Shown in pieces: positions 15,040 to 22,200 of a DNA stretch of 30,973 bases. The stretch covers positions 1-30,973 of the forward strand of contig JAWOBZ010000060.1 of the NCBI GenBank assembly GCA_046484045.1, written 5' to 3'. Below the pieces are notes generated by a model. It had not been told where the DNA came from. It saw nothing but the letters and a program-made list of their open reading frames with translations, and did no database searches. The DNA is from CAZHUM01 sp046484045. GTDB taxonomy: Archaea > Thermoplasmatota > Thermoplasmata > Halarchaeoplasmatales > Halarchaeoplasmataceae. Made by a program: the position numbers and the translations under genes. Position 1 is the first letter of the stretch; each line of letters begins with the position of its first letter.

Positions 15040-15059
15040 CTGATGACCTCCCTGACTCG

Positions 15060-15182
15060 TTATAGATCAAGGAACGTCTTCCGAGATGCCCCGCAGTTCG
15101 GGCACCTCACCCAATCATCGACCGTCATCCTGAACTCGCACTCTGAACATTCCTTCTTTACCTTCCTTTCATTATCTTTCAT
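15060..15182 (-). CDS. 40-aa zinc-ribbon microprotein
   Basis: ATG 15182 to TAA 15060 encodes MKDNERKVKKECSECEFRMT followed by VDDWVRCPNCGASRKTFLDL. The two knuckles CSEC and CPNCG, 12 residues apart, are a textbook zinc ribbon. An AAGGAGAG Shine-Dalgarno lies about 12 nt upstream. The gene lies 23 nt after the 124-aa gene and 20 nt before the 103-aa gene in operon C. It is probably a nucleic-acid or protein-binding accessory factor. Confidence 0.7.
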   Translation of the reverse strand: MKDNERKVKKECSECEFRMTVDDWVRCPNCGASRKTFLDL

Positions 15183-15205
15183 ATCATCAACTCTCCTTTT
15201 TAGAT

Positions 15206-15580
15206 CTACAATCCTCTCTCGGCAGATTCGACCCGATGATCGTATTCTTCCCTAGCCCTATCCTTGTTGTAGAAGTACTTCACATCTTCTCTACGGGTGA
15301 ACCCTTTCCCGTAATCAAACACAGTTTCGACGACCCACATCATACCGGTATTCCTTATGTTGTGGTCTATGCTCTGCGGATGTAAGCTCGTGTAGTTATC
15401 CTCTACGGACTCGGATCCGGTCTCCGACCATCCCGCTCCATGGTTACTGTAAGGACAATACTTCGGAAAAAAAGCCTCCATCGCCTTCTTCCCCACTTCG
15501 ACCTCGATCTTACAGGTCTGGTTCTTGCACCTGTGACAAACAAAAACCTTCCTTCTTCCCTCGCCTTTTTCTCCATCCAT
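15206..15580 (-). CDS. Hypothetical 124-aa zinc-binding protein
   Basis: The N-terminal part KVFVCHRCKNQTCKIEVEVG has a CxxC plus a third Cys, and PKYCPYSNHG gives a fourth, so a single Zn site is likely. The C-terminal half is charged and aromatic (VETVFDYGKGFTRREDVKYF). No named family was recognised. It begins 13 nt after the AbrB-like gene stop, as second gene of operon C. An overlapping frame starting at 15591 is considered a shadow. Confidence 0.68.
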   Translation of the reverse strand: MDGEKGEGRRKVFVCHRCKNQTCKIEVEVGKKAMEAFFPKYCPYSNHGAGWSETGSESVEDNYTSLHPQSIDHNIRNTGMMWVVETVFDYGKGFTRREDVKYFYNKDRAREEYDHRVESAERGL

Positions 15581-15593
15581 CGAAAAACCATCC

Positions 15594-15776
15594 CTAATAC
15601 CTCTTCCCTCGCTCCTTCTTTCGTCTGACGATCAACTGATTTTCATCTATCCTTACCTCGACCTTCTCATTCTTCTCAAAAGGGAATTCTGAATCATTTC
15701 CAACTATTGAGGGAACATAGATCATCCGTCCGTTTTTCTCGTTCTCGTATACGGTTCCAACGCCTTTTAGCCCCAT
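15594..15776 (-). CDS. AbrB/SpoVT-like small DNA-binding protein (60 aa)
   Basis: MGLKGVGTVYENEKNGRMIY then VPSIVGNDSEFPF and EKVEVRIDENQLIVRRKK follow the pattern of swapped-hairpin AbrB proteins (VYVPS...G....F...E.V.V.I....LIV). These are antitoxins or transcription regulators that bind DNA as dimers. GGAGAAA precedes ATG 15776, and a GTTTAAAAAG box (about 15815-15825) lies further up, so the gene leads operon C and may autoregulate it (inference). It is a clear paralogue of the protein at 15974-16150. Confidence 0.78.
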   Translation of the reverse strand: MGLKGVGTVYENEKNGRMIYVPSIVGNDSEFPFEKNEKVEVRIDENQLIVRRKKERGKRY

Positions 15777-15814
15777 CTTATTTTTCTCCTTTTTATATTG
15801 TCATATTTTACTAC

Positions 15815-15860
15815 TTTTTAAACAGCCGATATGGTAAAATAAACCAAGTTTATATATATT
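15815..15860 (-). promoter_or_regulatory. Promoter region of operon C
   Basis: Two TATA-like elements, ATATATATAAAC (about 15849-15860) and GTTTAAAAAG (about 15815-15825), precede the AbrB-like gene. The nearer would give a leader of about 20 nt that includes the Shine-Dalgarno. Apart from this, 15777-15973 contains no gene. Confidence 0.4.
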
Positions 15861-15973
15861 ATTGAAAACTTAATATAATTTTGGAGAGAATGTCCAATAT
15901 ATATTTGGAGATACTGTAGAAAAGAAGTAAAAATTACCTTTTAACTGTTAAGCTGATCCACCAAAAATTATCC

Positions 15974-16150
15974 CTAATCGTCCTCTTCTTCGCAGGATGA
16001 AAGCACAACAGAGTCACCCTCGATCGAAACTTCTATCTTCTCACCCGCTTTAAATGGAAAACCAGAATCCCCACCAACTGAACTCGGAATGTAAGCTCTC
16101 GCACCAGCGGACTTATGCTTGTAAATCCTTCCTTTGCCTTTCAAAGCTAT
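15974..16150 (-). CDS. AbrB/SpoVT-like paralogue, apparent AUA start
   Basis: ALKGKGRIYKHKSAGARAYI then PSSVGGDSGFPF and EKIEVSIEGDSVVL align closely with the 60-aa AbrB-like protein next door. At the position of that protein's ATG there is ATA (16150), preceded at 5 nt by GAGGTGA (16162-16156). Other possible starts are TTG 16144, GTG 16159 (which would overlap the Shine-Dalgarno) or ATG 16246 (which adds 32 unrelated residues and runs into the opposite promoter). The C-terminus is acidic (CEEEDD). It is probably a DNA-binding regulator or antitoxin and is divergent from the 110-aa gene. Confidence 0.62.
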   Translation of the reverse strand: MALKGKGRIYKHKSAGARAYIPSSVGGDSGFPFKAGEKIEVSIEGDSVVLSSCEEEDD

Positions 16151-16228
16151 GCTAATCACCTCGCTGTATGACACGGTGTGAAAGATAGGTTGAATAAAAG
16201 ACCTTCGTGGTAAATATGCCACACAATG

Positions 16229-16245
16229 TATAAAAAAATAAAACA
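16229..16245 (+). promoter_or_regulatory. TATA box of the 110-aa gene
   Basis: GTATAAAAAAATAAAAC is centred 25 bp before ATG 16259, the standard archaeal spacing for a leaderless transcript. This decides that start over ATG 16226, which lies upstream of the box, and ATG 16292. Confidence 0.55.
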
Positions 16246-16258
16246 TATCCTTAATGGG

Positions 16259-16591
16259 ATGACCGTTATCTTACCTCACGTCTCCGTCATAATGGGCAAG
16301 AGGGCTTACACTGATGGAAGAGTCTACATTGGCAAGGGGTACGAAGGTAAGGATGTACTATTCGTCGTTTCTCCAGATTTTCAGAATGGATCGATAAATG
16401 CTGAGAAATGCACCATCGAAGAGCTGTGTTTGAAATACAATGGAATAGGGCTCAGAACTGTTGGAGAGGATGGTCGTATAAGCATCGGGAGACCTCATAA
16501 AGGTGAGTGGGCCGTACTCCTGATCTTAAAGGACCTTTCGAAGGAGAAAAAGAGGGAGATCGAAGAGGTTGTGGAAAAAGGGAGTGAGTGA
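16259..16591 (+). CDS. Hypothetical 110-aa protein with two similar beta segments
   Basis: The only larger plus-strand gene of the island, divergent from the AbrB-like pair. Two segments resemble each other: DGRVYIGKGYEGKDVLFVV (about residues 20-38) and DGRISIGRPHKGEWAVLLIL (about 70-90). The form 'GRxYIgxxxxGKxVxxxx' recalls the beta-hairpin of AbrB-like or transposon-associated DUF2080-type proteins, but this is a weak resemblance. The C-terminus is a charged helix (KEKKREIEEVVEKGSE). A DNA-binding role is possible. Confidence 0.65.
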   Translation: MTVILPHVSVIMGKRAYTDGRVYIGKGYEGKDVLFVVSPDFQNGSINAEKCTIEELCLKYNGIGLRTVGEDGRISIGRPHKGEWAVLLILKDLSKEKKREIEEVVEKGSE

Positions 16592-16617
16592 AAGAATCCA
16601 AGATGCGAAGTCCCTCT

Positions 16618-16754
16618 TATTGTGAGCTTTAAAGATGCCGAGTGAAGAGGGCAGGGAATGAAGCATGAAAGAAGCTCAGGGCGGTTCCCTGCCCCTCTCG
16701 GCACACGCTCACTATAGTTGGAAGGAACCTTTGTTGTGGATGCAAATACACAAC
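16618..16754. ncRNA. Candidate structured RNA or complex inverted repeat
   Basis: The 304-bp gap 16592-16895 holds nested complementarities: TATTGTGAGC (16618-16627) with GCTCACTATA (16707-16716), 9 of 10 paired; GCCGAG (16637-16642) with CTCGGC (16697-16702); GGGCAGGGAA (16649-16658) with TTCCCTGCCC (16685-16694), perfect; and an apical loop of 26 nt. A separate hairpin GTTGTG / CACAAC follows (16733-16754). A TTTAAA lies inside the outer part at 16628-16633. No known RNA family was recognised. It could be a trans-acting RNA, a processing site or a protein-binding palindrome. Confidence 0.45.
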
Positions 16755-16863
16755 CATGGTTCAATCCCTCTTTTTCGATGAAAGTATATAACCGTTACTC
16801 AGTCCAGAAAGATTATTTTTTTGCTAATACACAATAATAGAGCAATCAAAATCATTCTAAAAA

Positions 16864-16876
16864 CATATATAAAGGA
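16864..16876 (+). promoter_or_regulatory. TATA box of the 1763-aa subtilase gene
   Basis: CATATATAAAGG is centred about 26 bp before ATG 16896, so the mRNA is probably leaderless. Confidence 0.55.
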
Positions 16877-16895
16877 TATATGAGATATAGTATTA

Positions 16896-19800
16896 ATGGG
16901 CAGGAAAAGGTTACTAGACATATTTAAAGGGAATTATGATATAGTATCTTTCTTAATTCTAGCCATATTGGTATCAAGTTCATTTACAAATATTTACTAC
17001 CCACAGGATACGATTATCGGCACCAAAAACAAATCAAATATTCTCCTGTCAAAAGATAATGAAAACAATGATCCAGTGAATTTAAGTTATAACCACACAA
17101 AGGGCCATAATAATCCCACGCATAATTTTGATATTAAAACACTTACCCTTATCACAGGACACAAAATAAATATAATCGAAAAAGAAAACAAAACAATTTA
17201 TCAAACCATTGGAAATTACGAAGCACAAATATTAAAATCGGATAAAGAAACATATGTGTTTCCAGACAATCTAAAGCTTAACAAATATGATAAGTCCCTA
17301 TTCAATATAGATTTGCTCGTAAACCTAAGTCTAACGGATGATAATACTGATTTTACACCTGTCATACTTCATTTTGAAAGAAGTTACGTTGACGAAAATA
17401 ATGATAAAATAAATTCCGTAATTACGTCTTTACCCGGTTACAAAACACAGAAAAAACTACCAAGTATAAACGGGTTTTCTGGATCTGTCAAAAAAGATAA
17501 CACAGATTTATTCTTCAGAAAGTTACAATCCATTAGATCGGTTGATAAGGTTTACCTGGACAGACGTGTAAAGTTAAATTTGGATAACTCTGTTAAAGGT
17601 ATAGGGGGTGAAGATGCAAAAGAGAAATACGGAGTATCCGGACAGGGGGTGACTGTCGCGGTCCTAGACACTGGCATAGATGACTCACATCCGGACCTTG
17701 ATGAGGGAACCGTTATTTTAGGGAAGGATTTTACCGATGACAACTCAACCGAAGACGGATTCGGTCATGGAACCCACGTAGCTGGCATAATCGCTGGAGA
17801 TGGTGATGCAAGCAACGGTCTTTACAAAGGCGTAGCACCCAACTCCAGTTTGATTAACGTAAAAGTTCTAAACAACGAAGGATGGGGATACGAATCTTGG
17901 GTTATTAACGGTATCGAATATGCGGTAAATAATTCAGCGGACATAATAAGCATGAGCTTGGGTAGTGGACCGAGAGAAGACGATCCCCTTGCCCAAGCAA
18001 GCGATTGGGCTGTTGAACAAGGGGTAGTCGTGTGTGTATCTGCTGGGAATTCAGGAAGGGAATATCTCACTGTTAAGTCACCCGGTATCTCACAGCGGTC
18101 TATCACAGTAGGTTCGATGAGCCAACAACATAATTCACCCAATTCGTTTTCATCACGTGGCCCCTCACCTTTTACTTATAAAATTAAACCGGACGTATTA
18201 GCTCCAGGATACGAAGTGATTAGTGCCAGGGCTTCTGGAACCAGCATGGGAGATCCGGTAAACGATTACTATACAGAAGCTAGAGGAACGAGTATGTCTG
18301 CACCTCACATTTCCGGAGCAGTAGCTTTGATGTTAGAAGCAAATCCCGGCTTAACTCCGAATAGAATAAAAAATAGATTGATATCCACCTCTAAACCTTT
18401 ATCACCTAATCTTTGGGACGTATATGTTCAAGGTGGTGGACTTATTAACGTGAGCAGGGCGATCGGAACGGATATAATCATATCTAATGCTACCAACAGT
18501 TTAGGCTGTTATTCACACAATGAAACCATACACAGAAACATAACTATTGAAAATATAGACGACGTTTCCCACACCTATGACACAAATGTAAGCGTCGTAA
18601 ATGTCTTAAATGATGATCAGGGATATGCAGAAATAAGTCCAACCAATTTCACGGTAAACCCGGGTGGTAATGTAACATTGAATCTCACCGTACATACAAA
18701 CACTTCAATAGGCTATTATTCGGGCAGAATAACGTTTACAGATGGTGTTGAGGAATATACAACAATATTTGGCTATTCCAGAAACTATAATATAACGATC
18801 AGAAAAGAGCCTATGCAGGGTACTTCAGTCGAAAACGATATCTTAACAATATTTACTCACGATTCTGGGAGATTTCTTCGTTTCGAAGTTAAAAATAAAA
18901 CAGTGCCTTATCTGTCATACGAAAGTAATTTAACATTTATTACTTGGGGGAGAGATGAAAACACAGGTGACGTTATTAATATTGTAAAAGAGGTCACAAT
19001 AAAATCTAGTGGTGAAGTCATATTATACGAAAAAGACACAAGTCCATATACCTTAAATATAAGTGAATTGAAAAATGATTATGACCATTGGGAAAATCAA
19101 AGTCTTGAGATAAAAACCAAAACATCTCAAATACAAACAGGACTTAGAACTTCTTACATTTATTCAAGAACCGTCCGTCTATCAAATTCATCTGATCATG
19201 TTGTAAGTCTTGAGTTTTTACTTAGTCCTACTGAATATAGTACAGAGTTCAAAAACTTGGTATTCGATACACCCGTACTATATTCGCTGACATACAATAC
19301 AGTGGGTGTAGACGGGGCAAAAACATTCTATGTTGAAAAGGATAAACTTGCGAAAGCAAATATCACATATTTCAAGTCTTTTCCAGGACAAAACTTGTAT
19401 ATGCATATTCTAACTCAACAAGAAGCCTATACATTCGATTTCGGTTGTGGTGGATACCTTAATGGAAGATCATTTCAAACTTTGTATATGACTCCAAATA
19501 ACATAACCTACTGGCCTTGGTTGTTCTATCTTTTTCCAGAATATAAATGGATACAATTTAAAGTTTGGGAACCTTTCAACATGGGAGAAAGATTTAATAG
19601 TAATATAAATAGGAATCCTCTTACAATATTATTAAATTCGTGGAATCTCAATGAATCTGGGTTATCATTCGATGTGTATTTTCTTGGAGATCAAAAGCCT
19701 GACCGTTTTAAATATGGTTCTCATACACCAAATACATGTATTGTCGATTGGAATAATGTAACTATTTACAATGAAGATAATTGTGGAGACGAAATAAAAT

Positions 19801-22187
19801 TCGAAAATGATACAGTTGTATCAGTGGGAGATGTTTTCAATATTACATTGATTGGAAATAATACCAATTTCAATCTTTCCACAACCAGTATTTCAAGACT
19901 GAGTACGACTTACACGGCAACCGGTAGCAATCATCCTCCTGTTATAACTAACATACATCTAGTTGATCTAAACACAAACAACACCATCGTAAAAAATCCA
20001 ACACAACCAATAAAAGCATACATAGATATAAAAAACCAGTCCTCTGAATTACCTAAAGTAATGTATGCAATGGACACAGCAGAAGAACCTTGGGAAAATT
20101 CCAGCGGATGGTTCGAAGCAAATGTGCAGAGAGTTAACAGCACTCGATTCAATGTCACATTTTATCTGCCAAGATATGACGGAACCATAGATTTGGCAAT
20201 CTCAGCTGAAGACGATTATGGCAACACCATGAAAACAACTACGTTCGATGCTTTCAGGTTCACTTCTATAGGTCCTTATATCACGGATTACACCGTAAAA
20301 AATGCAACAACTGGAGATCCATTCACTTTCCAAGCAGGGGTAGAAGATGAAGAAGGTCTACAGGAGGTTGGTTTACAGTACTGGTATGGAGATAATTTAT
20401 CAGACAGCACTAATGTATCGATGTCAAACAGTGAAGGTGATAATTGGACCCATAATATCAATATCTCAAAATATTCTCTAGACCCGTTGAAATACATAAT
20501 CAACGCAGTGAACGACAGAGGTATATCTGCTGAATCTGAACAGTTTACAGCAGAGATAAAAGATAACGATAAACCGACGATCCAAAACAATTGTCCCAAC
20601 AGCGCAACTAGTGGTGAACAATACACATTCAATGTAACGGTAGAAGACAACATAGATGTTAGTTATGTGAATGTTAGTTATTATACTGACACAGGTGGTT
20701 ATATCAATGAATCTATGACACGTACTTCCGATAATTTCTATGAAAAAACCATAACTCTACCGTCATCTACCAAAAGTTTTTGGTATAAAATAGCGGTTGA
20801 AGACTCATCAAATAACCTGGAAAACACAGACAAAATATATGTCATGGATAAAAAACTACCGGTCATAACGGATAAATCTAAAAATTCAGCAACTACCGGA
20901 GACGGATATAGTTTTGAAGCTGACATAGAAGACAACAGAGGGGTAGATAGCGTTCATATTAATTATCAAACCGATACCACCCCTATCAAAAATTCGACTA
21001 TGATATCTGCAGGAAAATCCAATTACTATCGTGATATCGAAATCCCTTCGAATGCATCGGTATTAAAATACTATATCTGCAGCAGGGATATAAGCGGTAA
21101 CTGGAATAAAACCGTAGAGATGGAGTTGCCGGTTAGAGATAATGACCCTCCTGAACTAAAAGATTTACGTACCGATCAACCAACGACCGGAGATATTTTT
21201 GTTTTAAACGCTTCAGTAGAAGACAATATAAAGGTACATTCTTCTTATCTTAGTTATGGGACTGATGTGAGTGAAACAATCAACGTTAGTATGGAAAAAT
21301 CGAAAAATAATCTATTTTACAAATCCATAGAGATACCTTCGAATGCTACTGAATTGCACTATCACCTATCAACTAGAGACGATGCAAACATCTGGACGAC
21401 TACAGACGAAATATCAATAAATATAAAGGACGACGATAGCCCAGTAATAACGTATTTATCACATGTTAACGGTACAACTGGAGACACTTATACAATTAAA
21501 TCCAATGTGACGGATAACATAAACGTCTCAAAAGTCCAAAGCGAATTCTGGTTCGAAAATGACTCAAAATCTAAACATAATATCAGTCTTGATAAAGTAA
21601 ACAACAATATGTGGATCTATAACCTAACTCTGCCTTCAAATTCAACGCCAAATCTTTATTATTATATTTCTGCGAAGGACACATCTCAAAATTGGGTACG
21701 TGAAGAAGTCAAACAAGTAACCGTCAAAGATAACGACAGACCGATAGCTAACGCCGGTGATAACGTAACAGTTAAAATGGGAGAAACCGTCATTTTTAAC
21801 GGATCCAAATCCTACGATAATATCCATATAACAGAGTATAAATGGACTCTTTTAATAAACGGATCTGAAATCCGCTTAAATGGAATCACTCCTTCGTATT
21901 CATTCAATAATTCTGGTAATTTTACGTGTATACTTACTGTGAAGGATTCTGCAGGGAATGAGAGGAGTGACAATATGACCGTTAGTGTAAAACCATTAAA
22001 ATTAGGTCAAAGTAATGATAATGAGGATGACTATCCTCAACAGGATAACGATACCTCTTATTGGTTAATAATACTGATGATTGCTTTACTATTATTAACT
22101 TCACTATCAGTGATTTTATTACTGAAGAACAAAAGAAAACCAGACAAAGAACAAAAAGATATCTCGGGTAGCCAGGAAGCAAAATAA
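16896..22187 (+). CDS. Giant membrane-anchored subtilisin-like (S8) protease with tandem repeats and PKD domain
   Basis: 1763 aa, cell-surface serine protease. The order is: N-terminal hydrophobic export segment (about 17-30); inhibitor-like propeptide (about 150-225, INGFSGSVKKDNTDLF...VDKVYLDRR); S8 catalytic domain with Asp258 (VAVLDTGID), His291 (GHGTHVAG), Asn385 (VSAGNSG) and Ser466 (GTSMSAPH), all intact; a long beta-rich region; five tandem repeats of about 97 aa (1128-1614), each with ATTGDxYxFxxxVEDN near the start and KDNDxP at the end; a PKD-like domain (1615-1700, NAGDNVTVKMGETVIFNGSK); a membrane segment (1722-1743) and a short basic tail. Very many NxS/T sequons suggest heavy N-glycosylation. 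Likely roles are extracellular protein degradation or surface maturation. Confidence 0.93.
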   Translation: MGRKRLLDIFKGNYDIVSFLILAILVSSSFTNIYYPQDTIIGTKNKSNILLSKDNENNDPVNLSYNHTKGHNNPTHNFDIKTLTLITGHKINIIEKENKTIYQTIGNYEAQILKSDKETYVFPDNLKLNKYDKSLFNIDLLVNLSLTDDNTDFTPVILHFERSYVDENNDKINSVITSLPGYKTQKKLPSINGFSGSVKKDNTDLFFRKLQSIRSVDKVYLDRRVKLNLDNSVKGIGGEDAKEKYGVSGQGVTVAVLDTGIDDSHPDLDEGTVILGKDFTDDNSTEDGFGHGTHVAGIIAGDGDASNGLYKGVAPNSSLINVKVLNNEGWGYESWVINGIEYAVNNSADIISMSLGSGPREDDPLAQASDWAVEQGVVVCVSAGNSGREYLTVKSPGISQRSITVGSMSQQHNSPNSFSSRGPSPFTYKIKPDVLAPGYEVISARASGTSMGDPVNDYYTEARGTSMSAPHISGAVALMLEANPGLTPNRIKNRLISTSKPLSPNLWDVYVQGGGLINVSRAIGTDIIISNATNSLGCYSHNETIHRNITIENIDDVSHTYDTNVSVVNVLNDDQGYAEISPTNFTVNPGGNVTLNLTVHTNTSIGYYSGRITFTDGVEEYTTIFGYSRNYNITIRKEPMQGTSVENDILTIFTHDSGRFLRFEVKNKTVPYLSYESNLTFITWGRDENTGDVINIVKEVTIKSSGEVILYEKDTSPYTLNISELKNDYDHWENQSLEIKTKTSQIQTGLRTSYIYSRTVRLSNSSDHVVSLEFLLSPTEYSTEFKNLVFDTPVLYSLTYNTVGVDGAKTFYVEKDKLAKANITYFKSFPGQNLYMHILTQQEAYTFDFGCGGYLNGRSFQTLYMTPNNITYWPWLFYLFPEYKWIQFKVWEPFNMGERFNSNINRNPLTILLNSWNLNESGLSFDVYFLGDQKPDRFKYGSHTPNTCIVDWNNVTIYNEDNCGDEIKFENDTVVSVGDVFNITLIGNNTNFNLSTTSISRLSTTYTATGSNHPPVITNIHLVDLNTNNTIVKNPTQPIKAYIDIKNQSSELPKVMYAMDTAEEPWENSSGWFEANVQRVNSTRFNVTFYLPRYDGTIDLAISAEDDYGNTMKTTTFDAFRFTSIGPYITDYTVKNATTGDPFTFQAGVEDEEGLQEVGLQYWYGDNLSDSTNVSMSNSEGDNWTHNINISKYSLDPLKYIINAVNDRGISAESEQFTAEIKDNDKPTIQNNCPNSATSGEQYTFNVTVEDNIDVSYVNVSYYTDTGGYINESMTRTSDNFYEKTITLPSSTKSFWYKIAVEDSSNNLENTDKIYVMDKKLPVITDKSKNSATTGDGYSFEADIEDNRGVDSVHINYQTDTTPIKNSTMISAGKSNYYRDIEIPSNASVLKYYICSRDISGNWNKTVEMELPVRDNDPPELKDLRTDQPTTGDIFVLNASVEDNIKVHSSYLSYGTDVSETINVSMEKSKNNLFYKSIEIPSNATELHYHLSTRDDANIWTTTDEISINIKDDDSPVITYLSHVNGTTGDTYTIKSNVTDNINVSKVQSEFWFENDSKSKHNISLDKVNNNMWIYNLTLPSNSTPNLYYYISAKDTSQNWVREEVKQVTVKDNDRPIANAGDNVTVKMGETVIFNGSKSYDNIHITEYKWTLLINGSEIRLNGITPSYSFNNSGNFTCILTVKDSAGNERSDNMTVSVKPLKLGQSNDNEDDYPQQDNDTSYWLIILMIALLLLTSLSVILLLKNKRKPDKEQKDISGSQEAK

Positions 22188-22200
22188 AGAAAAAGAGTTT

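Noticed and set aside
15403..15591. 62-codon frame overlapping the 124-aa gene
   Set aside because: The alternative frame retains the cysteine motif CHRCKNQTC and ends in a sensible intergenic site; this one does neither.
16637..16705. H/ACA-type guide RNA (ACA directly after the GCCGAG/CTCGGC stem)
   Set aside because: The 3' side of the internal loop is only about 2 nt, too short for a pseudouridylation pocket, and no kink-turn is visible.
16755..16775. Possible att repeat of the tRNA-Leu 3' end (GGTTCAATCCCT compared with GGTTCAAATCCCT)
   Set aside because: Similarity is limited to about 12 bases, the acceptor part does not match, and no integrase is in the window.
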